In this document: positions 1 through 5,302 of the stretch, piece by piece
How positions within the stretch are numbered: position 1 is the first letter of the stretch
How the letters are laid out: each line of letters starts with the position of its first letter
Assembly (NCBI GenBank): GCA_947176455.1
Contig: CAMWQQ010000057.1
Coordinates: 1 to 8,853 of the forward strand
Direction of reading: 5' to 3'
From: an uncultured Odoribacter sp.
GTDB lineage: Bacteria > Bacteroidota > Bacteroidia > Bacteroidales > Marinifilaceae
Length of the DNA stretch: 8,853 bases
Made by a program: the position numbers and the translations under genes
Notes under the pieces: generated by a model
What the model was told of the DNA's origin: nothing
What the model saw: the letters and a program-made list of their open reading frames with translations, nothing else
Database searches by the model: none

Positions 1-602
1 GTACGGTAAGCACCATACCAATCCTGACACCATTCCCATACATTGCCACTCATATCATACAATCCTAATTCATTGGGACGCTTTCTCCCTACCGGAGACA
101 TATCATAATCATCATTGTTTCCCTCATAGCAAGCAACCACATCTACAGACCGACTACCACTATACTTTGTTCCTTCACTCTTACTACCCCCTCTTGCTGC
201 ATACTCCCACTGCGCCTCCGTTGGCAAAACATATTTCTTCCCCGTCTTGCTACTCAATTCTTGACAAAATGCCTGCGCACTCTCCCAGAAAACTTCATCT
301 TTCGGATAATCCGCCCTCATCACAGAACAATCATATCGTCCCATTACCTTTTGCCACTGTTTATTAGTTACCTCAAAAGCACCGATATAATAAGAATCTA
401 ATGTCACCCAACGAATTGGTCGTTCATTCTCATCTGCATCACTCCCCTGCTCCGAGGTTCCACCCATCAAAAACTCTCCACCCTTCACATAAACCATCTT
501 CATATTAATTCCAAAAGCACTTTCAATAAAATCCTTTCCAGAAACAGCCATACTCCCTGCCAAAGTAGAAGACCGACCTCCTGTCACCCGGTTGAAAAGA
601 GA
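1..602 (-). repeat. Duplicated SUMF1 segment, copy A
   Basis: This stretch aligns base for base at its left end with 1321 onward: after a few bases both read caccataccaatcctgacac, and nearly identical blocks recur (for example around 160-235 and 1460-1535). Homology runs through the SUMF1 domain to the SLFNR codons at 602. Two stretches, about 90-155 and 300-345, do not align with copy B. Confidence 0.85.
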
Positions 603-1073
603 AGTTGCCAACTGACGGCAGGCCTTTTCCAAAGCCTCACCGGTAATTCGAGAAGACACACCCTCCTCATTTTCCAGCTTTCCACTTTCCACTTCCACAA
701 TCCTTGCCGTTATAGATATCTCGCTCTCATTTATTTTTGCCACATCTGCTACCAAAACATAAGAAGCACCGGTCATCTGCCCCAATTTTTTTATCTCGGA
801 ATCACTCACCATACCTGTCCGCTGAAATTTCTGTTCCTCCATAATAGAAGTAAGATCACGTTCATAGCCTTCATAACCGGGTGTGCTCGTGATAGCTGCC
901 ACCAGACGACTGCGTACTAAGGTTTTCACTCCGCGAGCAACTTCATTATCAACATCCCTCACCCCCAATATCGCCACCTTCTTCACCTGATTGCGATTAC
1001 CAACCGTCGACTGCCCCAAAGCCGAAAACGACAGCAAAAACAGACATATCACTACTATAAATTTCATTTTCAT
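1..1073 (-). CDS. Exported CsgG/LpoB-like + SUMF1-fold protein (3' end outside window)
   Basis: The reading frame is open from the ATG at 1073 to the left edge, 357 codons, and continues beyond it. Residues 1-21 look like a signal peptide (MKMKF start, hydrophobic core, end SALGQS). Residues about 22-165 resemble the CsgG/LpoB/FlgO type of periplasmic alpha/beta domain: a VKKVAILGV strand, a DLTSIMEEQKFQ helix, then GASYVLVADV and an ITARIVEVESGK pair. From about 175 a SUMF1 (formylglycine-generating-enzyme) fold follows, with MVYVKGGEFLMGG, LPTEAQWEYAARGG, GLYDMSGNVWEWCQDWYG. The terminal RGGS region with the possible catalytic cysteines lies outside the window. It is last of four genes in a leftward operon, 84 bases after a paralogous SUMF1 gene. 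A second in-frame Met (1067) could also start it; both keep the signal peptide. Likely periplasmic or surface located; function unknown. Confidence 0.85.
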   Translation of the reverse strand, partial: MKMKFIVVICLFLLSFSALGQSTVGNRNQVKKVAILGVRDVDNEVARGVKTLVRSRLVAAITSTPGYEGYERDLTSIMEEQKFQRTGMVSDSEIKKLGQMTGASYVLVADVAKINESEISITARIVEVESGKLENEEGVSSRITGEALEKACRQLATSLFNRVTGGRSSTLAGSMAVSGKDFIESAFGINMKMVYVKGGEFLMGGTSEQGSDADENERPIRWVTLDSYYIGAFEVTNKQWQKVMGRYDCSVMRADYPKDEVFWESAQAFCQELSSKTGKKYVLPTEAQWEYAARGGSKSEGTKYSGSRSVDVVACYEGNNDDYDMSPVGRKRPNELGLYDMSGNVWEWCQDWYGAYR

Positions 1074-1157
1074 TTCTTTTGTCGTTATTTTATCTTTTCA
1101 GTTTTATGACACACTGCGACTAGCTTAATGCCGAGAGAACAAACTCCCTCCATAAAC

Positions 1158-2051
1158 TCAGGGAATAATGACAACACGGAAGCCTCCAACAGGGTAACGA
1201 TCACTACGATAGTAGCCCCGAAACGACACCCGGCACCCCTCCTCACCGGCAAAACAACTACCACCGCGCAACACGCGGTGCCAACCAGAAGAAGATCCCG
1301 TAGGATTCTGCACATCATCAGTATGGTAATCACCATACCAATCCTGACACCATTCCCATACATTGCCGCTCATATCGTACAAACCCAGCTCATTGGGACG
1401 TTTCGTTCCAATAGGATGAGTTTTATGGCAATACCACCAAGCCACTTCATCTATAAATTGACTACCACTATACATTGTTCCTTCACTCTTACTACCCCCT
1501 CTTGCCGCATATTCCCATTGCGCCTCCGTTGGCAAACAATAGGTCTTGCCAGTTTTACGACTTAATTCCTGACAAAATGCCTGTGCTTCCTCCCAACTTA
1601 CATAATACATCGGATAATCAGGACCAACACCAAAAAGCCGTGCGTTTTTGCCCATCTTGTCTCGTTGCTGGCTCACAGTGGAGAGCATCACCTTCTCCCA
1701 CTGTCCCTGAGTCACTTCAAAAGCACCGATATAATAAGAATCCAACATCACTCTCCGAATTGGCTTTTCATCATCGTCTGCTTTTGTTCCCTGCTCCGAA
1801 GTTCCCCCCATCAAAAAGTCACCACCCTTTACATAAACCATCTTCATATTGATGCCAAAGGCCGTTTCAATAAAATCCTCCCCAAAAACAACCATACCTC
1901 TCGCCAAGACAGGGATATCTCTTCCGATTTCCGATTTCCGATTTAAAAGAGACTTATTCACCGTCTCAAAAACAAATACTTCTTCATCTAATTGTTTTTG
2001 TCTAAATCCGAATAGAAACAAGCATAAAAGCAATAGAACTGTCAGTCTCAT
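1158..2051 (-). CDS. Exported SUMF1-fold protein, short paralog without CsgG-like domain
   Basis: This 297-residue protein begins with a hydrophobic segment (residues 3-16, MRLTVLLLLCLFLFGF) with no clear AxA site or lipobox, so it may be cleaved or remain as an anchor. The SUMF1 fold spans about 53-297: MVYVKGGDFLMGG (71-83), LPTEAQWEYAARGG (173-186), GLYDMSGNVWEWCQDWYG (223-240), RVLRGGSC (259-266), GFRVV at the end. In true FGE the copper/catalytic cysteines sit at +3 and +8 after GGS; here +8 is Cys273 but +3 is Ala268, with Cys266 at +1. Conversion of sulfatase cysteine is therefore doubtful, and a structural or binding role as in many bacterial SUMF1 proteins is likelier. Residues 34-38 (SLLNR) match the end of the CsgG-like domain of the next gene, suggesting this copy lost that domain. 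It starts 12 bases after the upstream gene's stop. Confidence 0.88.
   Translation of the reverse strand: MRLTVLLLLCLFLFGFRQKQLDEEVFVFETVNKSLLNRKSEIGRDIPVLARGMVVFGEDFIETAFGINMKMVYVKGGDFLMGGTSEQGTKADDDEKPIRRVMLDSYYIGAFEVTQGQWEKVMLSTVSQQRDKMGKNARLFGVGPDYPMYYVSWEEAQAFCQELSRKTGKTYCLPTEAQWEYAARGGSKSEGTMYSGSQFIDEVAWWYCHKTHPIGTKRPNELGLYDMSGNVWEWCQDWYGDYHTDDVQNPTGSSSGWHRVLRGGSCFAGEEGCRVSFRGYYRSDRYPVGGFRVVIIP
1321..1952 (-). repeat. Duplicated SUMF1 segment, copy B
   Basis: Direct-repeat partner of 1-602. Conserved blocks code for the SUMF1 scaffold; about 1410-1465 and 1605-1690 are replaced by unrelated sequence of different length. The homology ends near 1952 at the SLLNR codons, beyond which copy A continues into its CsgG-like domain and copy B into a short unrelated leader. 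Confidence 0.83.
1922..1942. repeat. Three tandem copies of a 7-bp unit (ttccgat)
   Basis: Three exact head-to-tail copies of ttccgat occupy 1922-1942, followed by tt. They lie inside the N-terminal part of the SUMF1 gene at 1158-2051, coding for about NRKSEIG (residues 37-43). Seven is not a multiple of three, so gain or loss of one unit would shift the frame just after the signal segment. Confidence 0.85.
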
Positions 2052-2063
2052 TTTGTTTTCTAT

Positions 2064-3095
2064 TTAATCCTTTGTACTTCCTTTCAAAATCTCGCCAAGT
2101 CGTTTGCTTAAATCCTTATAAGCCTCCCGTGCCGCTTCCGTATAATTTCGTGTATGCCCGCCTTTCACTGAAATCTCATCTTCATATATCCGCTGGGAGG
2201 TGATACCCTTGTCTATGGTTATCAGTGCATCCGCATAAGCAAAATAAGAGGTTATCCCGCCCAAGACTGCCGTTTTCTGTTTTCTCGCCGATACTTTCAC
2301 CCGAATCACCCAATCTGCTTCTGCCGGATTGTCCGTAAAACTGCATCCACCAGCGGACAATTTCCCTTTCAATTCATTCTGCAAAGTCGGATAAGACCGA
2401 CCGAACAGGTCTGCCGTACAAACCAGACAAATCAACGTGCCATGCTTCAAATCGGCAAGCAACTGCTTCACGGCTTGCTCACGTGCATTGCATTTGTCTG
2501 CCAGTTCTGAAGTTTCCGCACGGGAAACACCGAAGAAGTTAAGCCAGAAGAAAGGCTCTTCCGTCCTGGAAAACTCCGGCAGAACTGCTTCCACCTCCGC
2601 CTTTGCCCGCTCTTTAAAACCCGAAACGATATAATTGTTTGCCGTCTTCAAGGCATTGTCAACCTTGTCCAAAATCCGTCCTATCTCGTTCCGATAGAAC
2701 ATACACGCAGTAGCCTTTTCGATAAAGGCGATGGCTAACCCCTCTTTGGTATCCGCATTGTAAAGCGTCCGGGTATCCACAAACTTTAAATCCACATCCG
2801 TGGAAAAACGGGTCGAGGAAGTATAACTGACGTGCGACTTCCCATCTACCGCGCTTTTATTCATTCCTGCCTCTTCCTTTACCTGCATCTGCACTTTCTT
2901 TGCCAAATTGGCACGGGCAGCATTCAACAGCTGATTCTTGAAGTCCGTTTCCGAAACTCCCCGGTTGTTGTTGTCACTCTGAATATCGTACAAATAGTCA
3001 CCCGACGTATATTTCACCCATTCCGGCGGACAGGATTGGGCAGACAGGTTCAATGTCCACCCAATCAGACATAACAAGCACACATGCCTTTTCAT
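2064..3095 (-). CDS. Secreted LPP20-like protein with C-terminal CsgG/LpoB-like domain
   Basis: 343 residues. A signal peptide covers about 1-19 (core LLCLIGWTLNLSA) with Gln20 as probable first mature residue; Cys22 is not in a lipobox. Residues about 24-135 look like an LPP20/FlgP-type domain: PPEW near the start, then a long helix (NQLLNAARANLAKKVQMQV) with regular alanines and a strand region ending FVDTRTLYNA / LAIAFIEK. A charged helical linker follows (135-215). Residues about 218-338 form an alpha/beta unit (TLICLVCTADLFG, ADWVIRVKV, YADALITIDK, ISVKGG, then AAREAYKDLSKRLGEIL) that resembles CsgG/FlgT/LpoB C-terminal folds. These family calls are by pattern, not search. It sits 12 bases from both neighbours in the four-gene operon, so it is probably made together with the lipoprotein upstream and SUMF1 proteins downstream. 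Likely periplasmic; molecular function unknown. Confidence 0.8.
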   Translation of the reverse strand: MKRHVCLLCLIGWTLNLSAQSCPPEWVKYTSGDYLYDIQSDNNNRGVSETDFKNQLLNAARANLAKKVQMQVKEEAGMNKSAVDGKSHVSYTSSTRFSTDVDLKFVDTRTLYNADTKEGLAIAFIEKATACMFYRNEIGRILDKVDNALKTANNYIVSGFKERAKAEVEAVLPEFSRTEEPFFWLNFFGVSRAETSELADKCNAREQAVKQLLADLKHGTLICLVCTADLFGRSYPTLQNELKGKLSAGGCSFTDNPAEADWVIRVKVSARKQKTAVLGGITSYFAYADALITIDKGITSQRIYEDEISVKGGHTRNYTEAAREAYKDLSKRLGEILKGSTKD

Positions 3096-3107
3096 TTCCG
3101 ACCTGCC

Positions 3108-3728
3108 TTAATTGCCTTTGGCGGCTTCCATGATCGCCTTGTTCACTTCAATGAATTGCTCCAGTTCCTCGCCACTAAGATTGTCCGGACGGAAATTGCC
3201 GGCATTGTTCAACATCTGTTGAAACCGGTCACCACGAATAGCCACCTTCGCTCTTACATTATACATACGAGTGGCAGGACTATACTGTATGGTTACATTT
3301 CCGAAAGGTTCACACCCTCTCTGTATACTCATACTCATCTGTTCCCAGTACGAAGTTACTGCCTGCTGAACCTTGCCGTTATTGTCAAGATTTCCACGCT
3401 TCGCTTGGTCTTCCACTACATTTTGCAAAACTCGCGAAATCGTTACATACGCCTCCCGCTGCGCCAATTCAATCGCCATTTGTTTATTGTCTGCATTCGC
3501 TTCCCCCTCATACCATTTGAACGGGAATTGAATGATTTCCGTTCCCTCGTCATTTAGGCTCTCCGCCACTTCATAGCCTTGTTTTTTTATGTTTTCCACG
3601 ACCACTTTTTCACCTTCAAGACTGGTAGACTTGCTACGACTAACCTCCGTTACCATTTTTTTCTGACCTCCGCAAGAAACCAGAAACATCACGCTTAAAA
3701 CCAAATAAAAGAAATTCTTCATCATCAT
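3108..3728 (-). CDS. LPP20-like outer-membrane lipoprotein, first gene of operon
   Basis: 206 residues beginning MMMKNFFYLVLSVMFLVSCGG, a classic lipoprotein signal with lipobox LVSC and lipidated Cys19. Three consecutive ATGs (3728, 3725, 3722) are possible starts; the longest is given, with no strong ribosome site upstream to decide. Residues about 65-175 look like an LPP20-family domain: FKWYEGEA, the alanine-rich helix MAIELAQREAYVTISRVLQ, a long central helix, and the closing strand MYNVRAKVAIRGDRF. LPP20/FlgP lipoproteins are small envelope proteins, some of which form outer-membrane rings around flagellar motors; no flagellar genes are visible here, so that role is not implied. As first gene of the leftward operon it lies about 75 bases downstream of the left repeat of a likely invertible promoter segment, so its expression may be phase variable. 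Confidence 0.83.
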   Translation of the reverse strand: MMMKNFFYLVLSVMFLVSCGGQKKMVTEVSRSKSTSLEGEKVVVENIKKQGYEVAESLNDEGTEIIQFPFKWYEGEANADNKQMAIELAQREAYVTISRVLQNVVEDQAKRGNLDNNGKVQQAVTSYWEQMSMSIQRGCEPFGNVTIQYSPATRMYNVRAKVAIRGDRFQQMLNNAGNFRPDNLSGEELEQFIEVNKAIMEAAKGN

Positions 3729-3802
3729 TAAATTATAGAATTAAACAATTATCTCTCACTTTGCACCCACCTATAAAAACTTTTACACCCTTATTACACC
3801 TC

Positions 3803-3817
3803 AAAAAACGTTCGTTT
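3803..3817 (+). repeat. Left inverted repeat of the invertible segment
   Basis: Reads aaaaaacgttcgttt on the plus strand; its reverse complement occurs exactly at 4017-4031. The core AAACGTTCGT is at 3806-3815. Confidence 0.88.
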
Positions 3818-3827
3818 TTATTAGTTG

Positions 3828-3862
3828 AAAGTTTATAAGGTTCATAAAGTTTATAGAACCTT
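3828..3862. repeat. Interrupted palindrome and direct repeat, operator-like
   Basis: AAGGTTC (3837-3843) and GAACCTT (3856-3862) form perfect 7-bp arms around a 12-base centre that is itself almost palindromic (ATAAA-G-TTTAT). AAAGTTTATA is also directly repeated at 3828-3837 and 3846-3855. It lies within the invertible segment close to the left repeat. It could be a regulator-binding site or mRNA hairpin; which is not decidable from sequence. Confidence 0.5.
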
Positions 3863-3978
3863 TACTTGTAGTCGTTATAGACCTTTTCTTGGGATAGAGC
3901 GATTATTGTGATTTTCAACTACTTGCAGTAGAATAAACGGATATTTTTGAGATAAAAATAAAGTGTAATATTTTTTAC

Positions 3979-3986
3979 TATATTTG
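3979..3986 (+). promoter_or_regulatory. -7 promoter box TATATTTG inside invertible segment
   Basis: TATATTTG is an exact match to the Bacteroidota -7 consensus TAnnTTTG. The nearest upstream TTTG is at 3946-3949, a spacer of 29 rather than about 19-21, so the -33 element is weak or absent. No exact TAnnTTTG was found on the minus strand of the segment or between it and the gene start at 3728. In this orientation transcription would run into the terminator hairpin at 4087-4118. Confidence 0.5.
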
Positions 3987-4016
3987 CACTGATTTTTAAG
4001 AAATATCATCCAAAAT

Positions 4017-4031
4017 AAACGAACGTTTTTT
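4017..4031 (-). repeat. Right inverted repeat of the invertible segment
   Basis: Reads aaacgaacgtttttt on the plus strand, the exact reverse complement of 3803-3817. The core AAACGTTCGT is read on the minus strand from 4028 to 4019. One extra A/T pair beyond the 15-bp match precedes a shared C/G. Confidence 0.88.
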
Positions 4032-4086
4032 TGTATTATTTTCCTTTCGTTTCCCCATAAGATTTTATCGGAATAAAATAAACAGC

Positions 4087-4118
4087 AAGGGGGTACCCGC
4101 TTTGGATACCCCCTTTTT
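4087..4118. terminator. Strong, probably bidirectional, hairpin terminator
   Basis: Stem 4087-4098 (aagggggtaccc) pairs with 4104-4115 (ggataccccctt) over 12 bp with one G-T wobble and a 5-base loop. On the plus strand it is followed by a T run (4114-4118); on the minus strand it follows the tRNA-Trp gene directly and is succeeded by a T-rich stretch. It would end tRNA transcription and also stop rightward transcription from the invertible segment. Confidence 0.8.
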
Positions 4119-4119
4119 G

Positions 4120-4192
4120 CACGGGAGGAGAGACTCGAACTCCCGACACCTGGTTTTGGAGACCAGTGCTCTACCAACTGAGCTACACCCGT
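4120..4192 (-). tRNA. tRNA-Trp (anticodon CCA)
   Basis: The minus strand folds as a full cloverleaf: acceptor ACGGGTG/CTCCCGT, D stem GCTC/GAGC with AGTTGGTAGA loop, anticodon stem CTGGT/ACCAG with loop CTCCAAA (anticodon CCA), T stem GGGAG/CTCTC with TTCGAGT loop, discriminator G at 4120. The 3' CCA is not encoded. Acceptor pair 6-67 is a U-U mismatch, which is unusual. It lies 50 bases after mnmA but has its own promoter; with C at position 34 it is not a substrate of MnmA, so the neighbourhood is not functional coupling. Confidence 0.95.
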
Positions 4193-4203
4193 ATTAAGTG
4201 TCG

Positions 4204-4235
4204 CAAAGGAACAGATTTTTCAGAAATCCGCCAAA
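4204..4235 (-). promoter_or_regulatory. Promoter of tRNA-Trp
   Basis: On the minus strand TTTG (4235-4232), a 20-base spacer, then TTCCTTTG (4211-4204) fit the Bacteroidota pattern TTTG-N19..21-TAnnTTTG with one mismatch. The tRNA 5' end follows 11 bases after the -7 box, as expected for a short-leader tRNA transcript. The -33 box starts 8 bases after the mnmA stop codon. Confidence 0.65.
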
Positions 4236-4242
4236 CAATCTG

Positions 4243-5289
4243 CTAGAATAATTTTTGCCCGCGCATGGCTTTGCCTCCTCCGACGACAAAATCGCCCCGA
4301 AAGAAAGCGACCGGCTGTCCGGGCGCCACCGCCCATGCCGGGTCGGACAAATCCACCCGCACTTTGTCCCCAGCAATCCGCGTTATCTTCACCGCCCCTT
4401 GCGGATTAAGTCCGATGCCTCGTATCTTGACCGTGAGGTCATCCGCCTGCAAATCCTCCGGACTGACCGCCACCACCTCCTCCACCCAAAGCGTCCGGGT
4501 GTATAGACCGGCTTTAACATCAGCGACAATAACATTTCGGTCAACGTCAATCTCGGCGACATACATCGGTTCGCCATGCCACAACGGCATGCCACGTTTC
4601 TGTCCGACCGTATAGTTCAGCAGACCGTCATGCTGACCGATAGGCTGTCCCGAACGGGACAGAATCATACCCGGTTTCTGGTCCGCACCGGCATATTGCC
4701 GGATAAAATCCCGATAATCCGCACCCCGCAGGAAACAAACGCTCATACTCTCCTTTTTGCGCACCACTTCTTCATACCCGCGGGACAATGCCCATGCCCT
4801 AACCTCCTCCTTGGTGTAATCCCCAAGCGGTGTCAGGGCTTTCGATAAGATTTTTTGGGAGACCCCATATAAAAAATAAGACTGGTCTTTGCGGGCATCC
4901 ACCCCCCGACAGATATAATACTTTCCTCCTGCCTGCCTTATCCGGACATAATGCCCGGTAGCAATACGGGATGCGCCACATTCCGTCGCCACCCGTTCCA
5001 AAGCATCCCATTTCACGAAACAATTACAGACGCAACAGGGACTGGGGGTATAACCCGACAGGTAATCCCGCACAAAAGCCTCGACCACCACTTGCCGGAA
5101 TCCTTCCCGCTCATGGCGACACAGCAAAGGAATCTCCAAGGCACGACAGATTTTTTCAACAGCAGTCAAGTCGTTTTTCTCCCACAATTCCAGGGAGACT
5201 CCGACCACGTCATATCCCTTTTCCCGCAACATCAATGCCGTGACAAAACTGTCGATTCCCCCGCTCATGCCCACAACCACTTTTTCCAT
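4243..5289 (-). CDS. mnmA: tRNA-specific 2-thiouridylase MnmA
   Basis: A 348-residue cytosolic enzyme that adenylates and then thiolates U34 of tRNA Lys, Glu and Gln, using persulfide sulfur. The ATP PP-loop SGGIDS is at residues 9-14. The catalytic nucleophile is Cys88 in TPSPCCVCN (E. coli LCN), and the second, persulfide cysteine is Cys185 in SMSVCFLRGADYRDF. Other family blocks: ATGHYVR (110-116), KDQSYFLYGV (134-143), NYTVGQKRG (225-233) and a C-terminal beta domain ending at 348. The start at 5289 is chosen because MnmA proteins begin just before the PP-loop; an upstream ATG at 5361 would overlap the preceding gene and add an unconserved hydrophobic leader. Cys85, 86, 88 and 90 cluster around the nucleophile. 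It lies 13 bases after the Spm-like gene, in the ffh-folD-spm-mnmA run. Confidence 0.93.
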   Translation of the reverse strand: MEKVVVGMSGGIDSFVTALMLREKGYDVVGVSLELWEKNDLTAVEKICRALEIPLLCRHEREGFRQVVVEAFVRDYLSGYTPSPCCVCNCFVKWDALERVATECGASRIATGHYVRIRQAGGKYYICRGVDARKDQSYFLYGVSQKILSKALTPLGDYTKEEVRAWALSRGYEEVVRKKESMSVCFLRGADYRDFIRQYAGADQKPGMILSRSGQPIGQHDGLLNYTVGQKRGMPLWHGEPMYVAEIDVDRNVIVADVKAGLYTRTLWVEEVVAVSPEDLQADDLTVKIRGIGLNPQGAVKITRIAGDKVRVDLSDPAWAVAPGQPVAFFRGDFVVGGGKAMRGQKLF

Positions 5290-5302
5290 ATCCCCGGATG
5301 AT

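Larger units (their letters stand above)
3803..4031. other. Putative invertible promoter segment (phase switch)
   Basis: A perfect 15-bp inverted repeat (3803-3817 and 4017-4031) encloses 199 AT-rich bases that carry no gene. Both arms contain AAACGTTCGT, which fits the ARACGTWCGT consensus I recall for the sites of the Mpi serine recombinase that flips capsule promoters in Bacteroides fragilis. The enclosed segment has a perfect Bacteroidota -7 box facing right. Inversion maps position x to 7834-x, which would put that box at 3848-3855 facing left, with about 115 bases of leader to the lipoprotein ATG at 3728. As assembled, the switch would be OFF for the left operon. No recombinase gene lies in the window. 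Confidence 0.7.

Noticed and set aside
1085..1363. A 92-codon minus-strand frame at the end of the short SUMF1 gene
   Set aside because: It is an out-of-frame shadow of the SUMF1 gene running into the 84-base gap; composition is low-complexity and it has no recognisable motif.
1..2051. Diversity-generating retroelement target, because SUMF1/C-type-lectin-like proteins are typical targets
   Set aside because: No reverse transcriptase or template repeat is visible, and paralog differences are whole-loop replacements with length changes in the middle, not adenine-specific changes near the C-terminus. The left paralog's C-terminus is outside the window, so the idea is not fully excluded.
3875..4177. 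A 100-codon minus-strand reading frame starting MVEHWSPKPGVGSS
   Set aside because: Its first part is a translation of the tRNA-Trp gene and the rest runs through the terminator and the invertible segment; no ribosome site or family resemblance.
4211..4241. Hairpin cagatt...aatctg between mnmA and tRNA-Trp as an mnmA terminator
   Set aside because: The stem is only 6 bp with a long loop and no T run; the same bases are better explained as the tRNA promoter spacer and -33 box.
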